Source: a virus. Taken from it: a stretch of 27,273 nt of DNA. Position numbers and translations under genes: made by a program. Below are positions 16,629-22,818 of this stretch, in pieces. The notes under the pieces are model-generated. The model was not told the origin of the DNA. It saw only the letters and a program-made list of their open reading frames with translations, and did not search any database. The stretch lies in IMG/VR virus record IMGVR_UViG_3300009508_001598, positions 1 through 27,273 of that record; one strand, 5' to 3'. Numbering within the stretch: the stretch's first letter is position 1; every line of letters starts with the position of its first letter.

Positions 16629-17646
16629 CACCCGTTCCTAATTTAAATTTATTTTCGACAAAGGTCTTGAATTTTGCATCTTCACACAATTTTTCAAAAA
16701 ATTCATCATCATTCTCGATGTCTTTAAGTCGACGCTTGGGTTCGACCATCTCACCGGTAGCCATATCGACTACGTTGTACCAACCTTGTGTCGAACCTTT
16801 GGCCAGATGACCTGATTCAAGTGCAAGATCGAACAGCGCAGACCATTTCTGGATGCCGGTCTCAAATAAGACTCTAAATGGTAGTTTAGCCTTCTCTTTG
16901 ACATATCGAGATTTTTCAATATTAATAGTAAATTTAAACCCTTCGAGATCTTTGCCGTCCTTTTCTTGTGATTTACCAATGATGAACACTTGATTGGCAG
17001 AGTACATGATTCCGGTACCACCAGACACGATTGCTTTCGGAAATAGACCTATCTCTTGGTAAACGTGGTTGATAGCAATACACGGAATATCTCGTGTGGT
17101 TAGTTTAGGTGTAATGATTCGAAAGAGTGATTTCAATTGTTTTGCACGAGTCATGTCTGCAACAGACTTCTCATTCAAAGCATCTTCGACCTCTTTCTTA
17201 GAAGCAAGGTTACCAATCGAATCAATCATAATGAAGATACGATCACCTTTGCCAATGTCTTCCATACGCTGAGTGATGTCGAATTTTAACTGTTCGACAT
17301 CTTCGATGGGCACGTGCAAAACACGATCAGTATCGATATTATAACTTTCTAGGTAGTCAGGCGTGATGCCATATTCTGAATCATACAATAATGCAATACC
17401 ATCTTTGTATTTGTCCAGATATGCCTTCATGCAATATAGACCCAAAAGGGTCTTGAAACTCTTAGAGGCACCAGCAAACACTGTAAGACCTGGAATCAAG
17501 CCACCATCAAGTGATCCACTGAACGCGAGGTTCAGAATAGGCAGATCAGTCTTGATTGGTTGTTTTTCATTAAAGAAACTTGATTTAGATAATACAGCTG
17601 AGTGTTTGACAGTTCCTGCTTTGAGCATTTTGTCCATTAGACTCAT
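16588..17646 (-). CDS. uvsX: UvsX RecA-like recombinase
   Basis: 352 aa. This is the phage RecA homologue that forms filaments on gp32-coated single-stranded DNA and drives recombination-dependent replication. The Walker A is GASKSFKT, almost the T4 UvsX form (GPSKSFKS), preceded by LNLAFSGSLDGGLIPGLTVF. IFMIDSIGNLASKKE supplies Walker B, and AINHVYQE with SGGTGIMYSANQVFIIGKS supplies the L2/Q194-like region. The acidic C-terminal tail (DAREDDTVESDTE) is typical of UvsX and is thought to tune DNA binding. It is about 40 residues shorter than T4 UvsX. The start overlaps the upstream small gene by four bases (ATGA). Confidence 0.96.
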   Translation of the reverse strand: MSLMDKMLKAGTVKHSAVLSKSSFFNEKQPIKTDLPILNLAFSGSLDGGLIPGLTVFAGASKSFKTLLGLYCMKAYLDKYKDGIALLYDSEYGITPDYLESYNIDTDRVLHVPIEDVEQLKFDITQRMEDIGKGDRIFIMIDSIGNLASKKEVEDALNEKSVADMTRAKQLKSLFRIITPKLTTRDIPCIAINHVYQEIGLFPKAIVSGGTGIMYSANQVFIIGKSQEKDGKDLEGFKFTINIEKSRYVKEKAKLPFRVLFETGIQKWSALFDLALESGHLAKGSTQGWYNVVDMATGEMVEPKRRLKDIENDDEFFEKLCEDAKFKTFVENKFKLGTGDAREDDTVESDTE

Positions 17647-17927
17647 GTATTCTCTCCGTTCATGATTTCATATAGTCGGTCGGCGAAAGCATCCAACTTC
17701 TCATACCGATTTGGCCAATAAATGTAGTCCTTTTCAGGATTGTTCTTCAAATTATTGATTAAAGGTATGATACTATCATATAACATTTTCGCGCGGTTGT
17801 CAACCGTTTCCAGCTGTGATGACAAACTTTCTGCAGATTGTTGTGCAACACGAACTGCCTCCAGTTCATTTTCATCAACAGCAGTGAAGCCAAAATCAAA
17901 CGTCAAGGGATCGTTGACAATAGCCAT
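17643..17927 (-). CDS. Conserved small protein between gp32 and UvsX
   Basis: 94 aa. The start DPLTFDFGFTAVDENELE and the C-terminal IYWPNRYEKLDAFADRLYEI are recognisable from small proteins at the same site in marine T4-like phages, which I know only as unknown function. The middle is a predicted helix (VRVAQQSAESLSSQLETVDNRAKMLYDSI). The phrase YIYWPNR followed by a helix resembles a T4-like clamp- or polymerase-interacting tail, but that is speculation. AAAGGAGA lies seven bases before ATG 17927, directly after the terminator T-run, so the gene can be translated from any readthrough message. Confidence 0.75.
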   Translation of the reverse strand: MAIVNDPLTFDFGFTAVDENELEAVRVAQQSAESLSSQLETVDNRAKMLYDSIIPLINNLKNNPEKDYIYWPNRYEKLDAFADRLYEIMNGENT

Positions 17928-17941
17928 AGTGATTCTCCTTT

Positions 17942-17966
17942 AAAAAAGGGGGGCATTGCTGCCCCC
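17942..17966 (-). terminator. Rho-independent terminator after gp32
   Basis: The minus strand reads GGGGGCAGCAATGCCCCC, a perfect 7-bp GC stem with a GCAA tetraloop, then C and a run of six T. The hairpin starts six bases after the gp32 stop. It would end most gp32 messages while partial readthrough feeds the UvsX-gp41 genes, which would help explain high gp32 expression. Confidence 0.93.
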
Positions 17967-17972
17967 ATCAGG

Positions 17973-18893
17973 TTAGCCTTTGGCCAATTCCTTGAAGATA
18001 GAAAGATCGTCATCATCGTCATCATCGACGACAGATGTGGCTACACTTTCGACCATCACCGGAGCTGGTTCTGATTTCATAGACGAAGACAGATCAAGCA
18101 CATCATCTTGCTCTTCATTGAAAGGATCGGCAGATGGAGCATTACCAAGATCGAGTACACGATATAATTTCTGCTTCAATTCATCATATCTCTTGAAGTT
18201 TTTCTCGTCAAGCAATTCTTGGAGAGAATGTTGCTTTGACCAGATATCTTCTAAGACATCATCATCATCAGACAAGGCTTCAGGAGCATCAAACTCTGAC
18301 TTGTCATAATTGGGGTATCCTTCAAATTGACGAATCTTCAATCGGAAGTTTGCACCTTCCCAAAAATCAAAAGGATTCACTGGAGCCTCATCTTCAAAAG
18401 ATGGGTTCATCAAATCATTCAACTTATCGAAGATCTTCTTGCCAAATTGATACAAGAATACCTGTCCTTCATTCTGCGGGTTTGCAGAATCTTTTACCAC
18501 ATAAACATTGGCGATGTACTTGAGACGACGCTTTTGTTTACGAGCCACTTCTTTGTCTGATTCCAGTCCAGTGTTCCACAACTTAGAGTTGTATTCTGAT
18601 ACCGGATCATCTTGATTCAGAGTGGTTAGGGAGTTCTCAATATACCATAAACCAGTAGGGCCTTGAAAGCCGTGGTCCCAGATACGTACGAATGGCATTT
18701 CTTCACCCTTAGGAGCAGGCAAGAAGCGCAGGATTGCAAATCCATTACCAGCCTTGTCTCGTTGGGGTTTCCAGAATTTACCTTCATTTGGATCTGAATA
18801 GGTCTTTGAGGATAACTTGTCTAGCTCGGCATTGAGCTTATCAAGTGATTTTGTACGATTCTTTTTCAGTGCTGAAAAGTCGTTAAGTGCCAT
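17973..18893 (-). CDS. 32: Single-stranded DNA-binding protein gp32
   Basis: 306 aa. ATG 18893 is chosen because AAGGAGA lies eight bases upstream and the following MALNDFSALKKNR is the usual basic N-terminal cooperativity domain. A 35-residue upstream extension in the same frame has no ribosome site and overlaps gp59. The core matches T4 gp32: KAGNGFAILRFLPAPKGEE, VRIWDHGFQGPTGLWYIE, KYIANVYVVKDSANPQNEG, FWEGANFRLKIRQFEGYPNYDKSEF. The C-terminus is a run of Asp ending DLSIFKEL, the acidic tail that contacts gp59 and other replication partners. The T4 zinc ligands are gone: where T4 has three Cys this protein has NSLTTLNQDDPVSEYN. Confidence 0.96.
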   Translation of the reverse strand: MALNDFSALKKNRTKSLDKLNAELDKLSSKTYSDPNEGKFWKPQRDKAGNGFAILRFLPAPKGEEMPFVRIWDHGFQGPTGLWYIENSLTTLNQDDPVSEYNSKLWNTGLESDKEVARKQKRRLKYIANVYVVKDSANPQNEGQVFLYQFGKKIFDKLNDLMNPSFEDEAPVNPFDFWEGANFRLKIRQFEGYPNYDKSEFDAPEALSDDDDVLEDIWSKQHSLQELLDEKNFKRYDELKQKLYRVLDLGNAPSADPFNEEQDDVLDLSSSMKSEPAPVMVESVATSVVDDDDDDDLSIFKELAKG

Positions 18894-18942
18894 AGGTTGT
18901 TCTCCTTCGTATAGCGATGTATTTTTAGTATTGCGATTTATT

Positions 18943-19548
18943 TCATAATAAAAAGTGATTCTTGACATAGTCAGAGAATCGCTTTGGTTCAAAATCAAGG
19001 AAGGGTTTATACTTTCTTGATTTTCTTATTATATCAGAAGCTACGAACTTGTCAACCACTTTCTCGTCCCAATACGTAAATATTTTCGCCAGATGAGCTA
19101 ATATCGTAAATGTCTCTAACGATATCTTCTTCTGTAAGAATAGTGTCATAATGTAGGGGTGTTGTCCTTCATGTGATATAAAGTTCTCCCTGTAGTCCTC
19201 ATTGAGCGACTTCAGGTCGGATTGGAATAGATACCCGAGTGATTCAATTCTCTTGAGCCATTCGGTATAGATACGAGCCCCTTCAGGCTCTACTATATCT
19301 CTAATCCAAGTGTCTGGTTTCACCAAAAGGTTTGCCAGTAAAACGTTCTGCCAGTCGGGATGTTTTGTCAACTTCCGAAAGTAGAATGTATCATTGCGCG
19401 TTCGAAACGTCTCGTAAGACGCCTTGACTTTGCCATTATATTTATGAAAATCGTATTGATCTGTCGTAAAATGTTTTTTAAGAGCGAGATATCTGATATA
19501 CGCAGAATACGCTTCTTCATTAGCATATGTCGGTGATATCGGCTTCAT
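18943..19548 (-). CDS. 59: Helicase loader gp59
   Basis: 201 aa. This protein binds fork DNA and gp32 and loads the gp41 helicase. YDFHKYNGKVKASYETFRTR followed by DTFYFRKLTKH aligns with the T4 gp59 N-terminal HMG-like domain, and ISLETFTILAHLAKIF matches the T4 C-terminal ISFETFILLDSFLNII. The order gp33-gp59-gp32 is the T4 order, which supports the call. The start overlaps the gp33-like gene by 29 nt and has only a weak ribosome site, so translation is probably coupled. Length is close to T4 gp59 (217 aa). Confidence 0.92.
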   Translation of the reverse strand: MKPISPTYANEEAYSAYIRYLALKKHFTTDQYDFHKYNGKVKASYETFRTRNDTFYFRKLTKHPDWQNVLLANLLVKPDTWIRDIVEPEGARIYTEWLKRIESLGYLFQSDLKSLNEDYRENFISHEGQHPYIMTLFLQKKISLETFTILAHLAKIFTYWDEKVVDKFVASDIIRKSRKYKPFLDFEPKRFSDYVKNHFLL

Positions 19549-19777
19549 CTTTTTGTACCATACGTAATTTAACCGCCTCTGTTCTAAGCTTTTCTTTTAG
19601 AATAGAAGATTTTTTTACCACGTCGGCTACTGATTCGATCTCCAAGTTATTTCTTTCTGCATACTCGCACAGAGCATCAATATAAGGAACACCATTTGAT
19701 ATCATATTAGATATCGCGTGATGTATTTTTTCGGGCGTCATTGCTACTACCATATTATAGGGATCCTCGTCGGTCAT
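19520..19777 (-). CDS. 33: Late transcription coactivator gp33-like
   Basis: 85 aa. In T4, gp33 bridges host RNA polymerase and the gp45 clamp for late transcription. The segment NGVPYIDALCEYAERNNLEIE matches the T4 and cyanophage gp33 core, in which a helix ending in YxEA/D is followed by ENxxE and a C-terminal helix. The position directly before gp59 is conserved. ATG 19777 has AGGA eight bases upstream. However, the strong promoter behind it would start transcription at about 19786 and leave only ~9 nt of leader, so ATG 19741 (MTPEKIHHAI) is a real alternative start. No obvious gp45-binding tail was identified. Confidence 0.82.
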   Translation of the reverse strand: MTDEDPYNMVVAMTPEKIHHAISNMISNGVPYIDALCEYAERNNLEIESVADVVKKSSILKEKLRTEAVKLRMVQKDEADITDIC

Positions 19778-19792
19778 TTGGTTATTCCTGTT

Positions 19793-19821
19793 ATTATATC
19801 AGGTGGCGACCTGAATGTCAA
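19793..19821 (-). promoter_or_regulatory. Consensus sigma70-type promoter with palindromic spacer, before gp33
   Basis: The minus strand has TTGACA (19816-19821), exactly 17 nt, then TATAAT (19793-19798) with TG one base before the -10 (extended -10). Both hexamers are perfect. The spacer holds CAGGTCGCCACCTG, an inverted repeat with 5-bp arms, placed as a repressor or activator operator would be. It would drive gp33-gp59-gp32 early after infection. Confidence 0.82.
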
Positions 19822-19829
19822 GACATTTA

Positions 19830-20564
19830 TTATATTATATGATATCCTGACTTGATCATTAATTCGGTATCTAATTTTGTTGAAATCATTTTAACTATTT
19901 CTTGGGGTAATTGCATTGGGAATTGATTCCTGTAGTATTGTGCTCTCTCCCATGTGAAATCAGCTGCAAATTGGTGAGCCAAAAAGCCAGGTGGAATTAA
20001 CAACACTTGGTCCATAGGACGAATGGCTGCCAAGCTTTTTCTCCACATTGGTGCTGACATCGGCACTTCAAATTTGTCCAACATCATTTTGAAAATAACT
20101 TCACCGGTGCCCTCGGTAATCAAATCCTCATATTTAAATATCCATACATTTTCGAAATCTAGCCATGGAATATCTTTGATGACCCATTTCTTATAAAACT
20201 CATTCCAGATAGTTGCTAAAGCTCCCACGTCGATACCCTCAACGTGCCAAGATTCATCATCGGTTTTTAATTCGTCATATCTTGGTTGAGTATCAAAGAA
20301 ATCTATAGGTTCTCTGTATACAATAGATTCGATCCATGTATACGGATTTTTAATTACCACAAGGGTTGGAACAGTTTTCCATTCTTCTGGCTTAAGGACT
20401 TCTAAATCTATCAAATGTTTCCAAGGTTTGCCCCAGTTTTGTACATCTGCAAATTCTTTATTGCCCATATTCCAATGCTGATTGTTTGCCTTGAACGACT
20501 CTTCCACAAACACAGTGCCGGTTCGTTGCAAACCAAACACATAAAAAATATTATTTCGTCTCAT
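19830..20564 (-). CDS. Sulfotransferase-family protein (second of two)
   Basis: 244 aa. IFYVFGLQRTGTVFVEESF (~6-24) is the PAPS-binding loop type of sulfotransferases, and TLVVIKNPYTWIESIVYR (~67-85) is the paired 3'-phosphate motif, with KNP replacing the more usual RDP. WIFKYEDLI (~140-149) matches the family's Y-E-D strand. Phage proteins of this kind are common in marine myoviruses; their acceptors are unknown. AGGA lies eight bases before ATG 20564. It is separated from gp33 only by the promoter and from the small membrane proteins by ~30 nt. It shows no close resemblance to the first sulfotransferase outside the motifs, so it is not a recent duplicate. Confidence 0.78.
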   Translation of the reverse strand: MRRNNIFYVFGLQRTGTVFVEESFKANNQHWNMGNKEFADVQNWGKPWKHLIDLEVLKPEEWKTVPTLVVIKNPYTWIESIVYREPIDFFDTQPRYDELKTDDESWHVEGIDVGALATIWNEFYKKWVIKDIPWLDFENVWIFKYEDLITEGTGEVIFKMMLDKFEVPMSAPMWRKSLAAIRPMDQVLLIPPGFLAHQFAADFTWERAQYYRNQFPMQLPQEIVKMISTKLDTELMIKSGYHII

Positions 20565-20595
20565 AATAAAGTCCTGATCTCACATGAACCTTAAT

Positions 20596-20745
20596 TTATT
20601 TAGACGTGTAGTACCTACGACATTCTTGGTGGGATTCTGCGATCCCATCTAAAACTTCTTGTGCACATCTTTCGTCTAAATTTCGGTTACTGTCTTTTAC
20701 AAGTACAGTTCCTACTAAGATCATTGCGATTATAATACCTGGCAT
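20596..20745 (-). CDS. Tiny protein with N-terminal membrane or signal segment
   Basis: 49 aa, starting MPGIIIAMILVGTVLVKDSN. A strong AAGGAGG site lies five bases before ATG 20745, which is the best evidence that it is real. Residues 3-16 are hydrophobic and the rest is polar with two Cys (ERCAQEVLDG, HQECRRYYTSK), suggesting a small anchored or exported protein with the Cys-bearing part outside the cytosol. The family is unknown. It is preceded by a hairpin at 20779-20796. Confidence 0.6.
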   Translation of the reverse strand: MPGIIIAMILVGTVLVKDSNRNLDERCAQEVLDGIAESHQECRRYYTSK

Positions 20746-20778
20746 AAAGCCTCCTTGTCAACATATAAAGATTGGGTC

Positions 20779-20796
20779 GGGGAGATGCGTCTCCCC
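20779..20796. other. Strong intergenic hairpin
   Basis: GGGGAGATGCGTCTCCCC is a perfect 7-bp stem with a four-base loop between two tiny membrane genes. Neither strand has a clear T-run after it (minus continues GACCCAATCTTTAT), so it is a poor intrinsic terminator. It may be a processing site, mRNA-stability element or weak terminator that sets the dose of the downstream gene. Confidence 0.6.
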
Positions 20797-20836
20797 AGTT
20801 TATGCCGCCATGCGCTTAAGGGGCACCCAAAAAGTT

Positions 20837-20980
20837 TTACAGAAATGGTACTGGCATGTAAAGTGAATCACCTGACACAACAACACCGTAATTCGGGGTG
20901 AATAATGGGGCCATAAGACCGGCTACCAAAACGGATACAAAGAAACCTACTAATAATTTTTCTTTTAGATCTTTAGACAT
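20837..20980 (-). CDS. Tiny single-span membrane protein, second of a coupled pair
   Basis: 47 aa. A short charged start (MSKDLKEK) is followed by one hydrophobic helix (LLVGFFVSVLVAGLMAPLF) and a mostly uncharged tail ending PVPFL. ATG 20980 shares its A with the stop of the preceding tiny gene (TAATG), so the pair is translationally coupled. This supports both being genes despite a weak ribosome site. The function is unknown. N-in, C-out topology is expected from the charges. Confidence 0.58.
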   Translation of the reverse strand: MSKDLKEKLLVGFFVSVLVAGLMAPLFTPNYGVVVSGDSLYMPVPFL

Positions 20981-21099
20981 TATAAGAGACCTGCGTTCAG
21001 ACTGAGCATGAATGTAATTGGCATTATTAACGTAAATCCTACAATCTGTAAGACGCTACAAATTAAACAAAACCTTTCGGATTGTTTAGTATTAATCAT
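20980..21099 (-). CDS. Tiny membrane protein, first of a coupled pair
   Basis: 39 aa, starting MINTKQSERFCLIC and continuing as a hydrophobic stretch (SVLQIVGFTLIMPITFML) long enough for one membrane span. AGGA lies eight bases before ATG 21099; an ATG five bases upstream gives only a two-codon reading. The stop overlaps the next start (TAATG). The ~110 nt between it and the bilin reductase stop hold AT-rich sequence without a recognisable gene; no promoter there could be called with confidence. The function is unknown. Confidence 0.55.
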   Translation of the reverse strand: MINTKQSERFCLICSVLQIVGFTLIMPITFMLSLNAGLL

Positions 21100-21211
21100 T
21101 TCATTTTTCCTTTTTATAAGAGTTCAACACGTTTGTTGGGGTAGAGCCTCGTGAGCTCGATGATATATATACTCAATTTTTTGTAAACACTGACATTAAT
21201 TTAATATATTC

Positions 21212-21901
21212 CTAAATTTCTTCGAACAGAACATCATTGATGTAAGGGATTGAATCGTGCATAGGAATTCCCATGGCCAAAAGAGAGCGATGAAGCTGCG
21301 CATTCTTTTTTTGATTCTTGCAATACTTATTTTGTGCTGGGAGAAAATCTGAATTGCCATCTTGCCAGGCATTAGAATTTAAATCTTCCATGTAAAATCG
21401 AACTGCTGCAATTCCTGTACTACAAAATTGTTCTAATTCATCTTCAGAAGAAATACCACCTGCTGCAACTATGTGAGGTGAAAATATTTCTGTTGCCCAT
21501 TCTGGTAATTCTCTGGGCTTTTTCCAACTGAGGTCTGAAGTCAAACCACTGAAATAGGAAACATACGGGTGCGTCTCTTCTGCAACCGGTGAGAAGTCCA
21601 TAAACGACCCACTGATTTTATTTGGTCCTGAGACCACATCGAAACCTAATATTGGTAAATTGATCCATGGCTGAGGAAATACATTTACATGTAGTAGCCA
21701 TAACTTTTTATTGTGGGTGGTGCCGGGCTCAATGATTTTTACATGAGCCTTTCTGATAATATCCGACTTCCAAAAAGTATCTTTCCAACCTTCAAATTTC
21801 TTATTATGTTTTGGATTATTATAACGAGCAAGATTACTATCGAAAATATCTTCGATTTCCGTTGCTAACAATCTCAACCTATCCCAAATCACTGAATTCA
21901 T
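21212..21901 (-). CDS. Ferredoxin-dependent bilin reductase, PcyA/PcyX/PebS family
   Basis: 229 aa. It reduces the biliverdin made by heme oxygenase, taking electrons from ferredoxin. Family signatures by eye: LHVNVFPQPWINLPILGFDV (residues 70-89, cf. PcyA LHCVMFP...LPLFGCD), DFSPV (102-106), KKPRELPEWATEIFS (127-141, cf. PcyA QPRELPEWGNIFS), NKYCKNQKKN (191-200) and the C-terminal YINDVLF. In this alignment from memory, PcyA His74, His88 and Asp105 correspond to H53, H71 and D88, while Glu76, needed by PcyA for 18-vinyl reduction, is K55. That favours a phycoerythrobilin-type product as in phage PebS or PcyX, rather than phycocyanobilin. It lies in one minus-strand unit with heme oxygenase. 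I am confident of the family but not of the product. Confidence 0.93.
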   Translation of the reverse strand: MNSVIWDRLRLLATEIEDIFDSNLARYNNPKHNKKFEGWKDTFWKSDIIRKAHVKIIEPGTTHNKKLWLLHVNVFPQPWINLPILGFDVVSGPNKISGSFMDFSPVAEETHPYVSYFSGLTSDLSWKKPRELPEWATEIFSPHIVAAGGISSEDELEQFCSTGIAAVRFYMEDLNSNAWQDGNSDFLPAQNKYCKNQKKNAQLHRSLLAMGIPMHDSIPYINDVLFEEI

Positions 21902-21916
21902 AACAATGGCCTGATT

Positions 21917-22042
21917 TTAGAGTAATGTATGCATTGGGATAAGCATCCCAAACAATACACAGCCTACTAAAATCAACTCTCCTGCTTGAAACCAAGCATT
22001 TCTGTTTTCGTCACTTCTGACGGCGTTGAGGAACTTTTCCAT
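21917..22042 (-). CDS. Tiny membrane protein between heme oxygenase and bilin reductase
   Basis: 41 aa, starting MEKFLNAVRSDENRNAWF. A hydrophobic stretch (LILVGCVLFGMLIP) runs to near the C-terminus, so one membrane span with the N-terminus inside is expected. CGGAGG lies upstream, but ~15 bases from the ATG, which is longer than ideal. The fit into the gap between the two pigment genes (37 nt after one, 15 nt before the other) supports it. No family recognised. It could place the pathway near the membrane or be unrelated. Confidence 0.5.
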   Translation of the reverse strand: MEKFLNAVRSDENRNAWFQAGELILVGCVLFGMLIPMHTLL

Positions 22043-22079
22043 GTGCTGTATTTCTTTGCCTCCGTAGGCGTTACTAAAG

Positions 22080-22703
22080 TTAATAGTCATCATTGTAATC
22101 CGACTGTTCGTAATCGGGGTCTATGAAACTTGTGATTTCATCATACCCGTCGCCTCCCTTCCAATCATCCATCAATTCGTAAAAGAGGCGCTCGGCAAAC
22201 CCAAAGCATTTTCTTGCTTCGTCTACCATGTCATCATGTAATAATGCTCGAATCCCAGCAATAAGATTCGTGCGATTCTCGAACTCATACATCGTTCCAG
22301 AACCTGGTGTCTTTTTCTTAATGATTTGACCTCCATGCATGTCACCAAAGTGTCTGACATATACATGTGCGAGAAGAGAATCATTATCACCCTTCTCGTC
22401 TAAACTGCTAATGTGTAGAATATACTCACCAACCGATGGGTAAGTATCTTCTATTTCTTCTAACCTATGCAGATCTTCGAGCTCTTGGAGATCTTCCATT
22501 ATGGCATTTGCTCTAAAAACATTTTCTAAATCAGAAGGCAATTTTACTGCTGTTTCTAGGACCCCATATATTATCATTTGTGCATAGAGATACTTCTGAT
22601 AAAGTCTAGGATGAATATCACCACTTATAAGCAGTTCTGCAAACTCGGTCCTCTCAGCATTCTGATGGTGTTCCCAAGTTAGTTCCTTCAAATTATTTGC
22701 CAT
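22080..22703 (-). CDS. ho1: Heme oxygenase (HO-1 type)
   Basis: 207 aa. It opens the heme ring using O2 and reduced ferredoxin to give biliverdin, iron and CO. LKELTWEHHQNAERTEF (5-21) carries the proximal heme ligand, most likely H13 (cf. T-K-E-x-H-x-x-A-E). YVRHFGDMHGGQIIKKK (115-131) is the distal helix signature, where most enzymes have GDLSGGQ, so Leu-Ser is Met-His here. The protein is slightly shorter than cyanobacterial HO1 and ends in an Asp/Tyr-rich tail. GAGG lies seven bases before ATG 22703. It has both an early-type and a late-type promoter upstream and leads the bilin reductase unit. Iron release for the host or phage is the alternative purpose if no bilin is needed. Confidence 0.94.
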   Translation of the reverse strand: MANNLKELTWEHHQNAERTEFAELLISGDIHPRLYQKYLYAQMIIYGVLETAVKLPSDLENVFRANAIMEDLQELEDLHRLEEIEDTYPSVGEYILHISSLDEKGDNDSLLAHVYVRHFGDMHGGQIIKKKTPGSGTMYEFENRTNLIAGIRALLHDDMVDEARKCFGFAERLFYELMDDWKGGDGYDEITSFIDPDYEQSDYNDDY

Positions 22704-22729
22704 AAAATATCCTCAATTCAATGTGTGTT

Positions 22730-22758
22730 ATCTTATCACAAACTAATAAGAATGTCAA
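22730..22758 (-). promoter_or_regulatory. Sigma70-type promoter before heme oxygenase
   Basis: The minus strand has TTGACA (22753-22758), a 17-nt spacer and TAAGAT (22730-22735) with an extended TG before it. The start near 22723 gives a ~20-nt leader holding the GAGG site. The first nine bases (TTGACATTC) are the same as in the gp33 promoter. Confidence 0.75.
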
Positions 22759-22772
22759 GATAAACTCATCGT

Positions 22773-22780
22773 TATTTATA
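22773..22780 (-). promoter_or_regulatory. T4-type late promoter toward heme oxygenase
   Basis: TATTTATA on the plus strand is a perfect TATAAATA on the minus strand. It lies ~70 nt before the heme oxygenase ATG, behind the early promoter, and shares four bases with the opposite late box. If used, the pigment genes would be expressed late as well as early. Confidence 0.6.
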
Positions 22781-22784
22781 AATA
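22777..22784 (+). promoter_or_regulatory. T4-type late promoter toward the lipase operon
   Basis: A perfect TATAAATA on the plus strand. The start would be near 22790, so an ATG at 22789 cannot be used, and translation would begin at ATG 22819 with GCGGAG six bases upstream. It is the only promoter seen for the plus-strand island. Confidence 0.82.
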
Positions 22785-22818
22785 GATTTTGAATCACTAC
22801 AAAATTGCGGAGAAAAAA

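Noticed and set aside
18000-18035. CATCATCG-type short repeats suggestive of a repeat array
   Set aside because: They simply encode the Asp-rich tail of gp32 and are not a separate element.
18894-18998. In-frame 35-codon N-terminal extension of gp32
   Set aside because: It overlaps gp59, has no ribosome site, and the internal ATG 18893 has AAGGAGA at ideal spacing and the expected gp32 N-terminus.
20720-20762. TTGACA followed 18 nt later by TATTAT on the minus strand near the 49-aa gene
   Set aside because: TTGACA here runs into the AAGGAGG ribosome site and the -10 would lie inside the coding region, so it would not produce a message for that gene. Probably a chance match.
21100-21211. Possible promoter (TTTACA and TATATA-like) before the coupled tiny membrane genes
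   Set aside because: The hexamers are only ~12-14 nt apart, too close for sigma70, and no extended -10 is present.
22789-22818. Lipase start at ATG 22789
   Set aside because: It coincides with the expected transcription start of the late promoter, so it would have no leader; ATG 22819 has GCGGAG at six bases.
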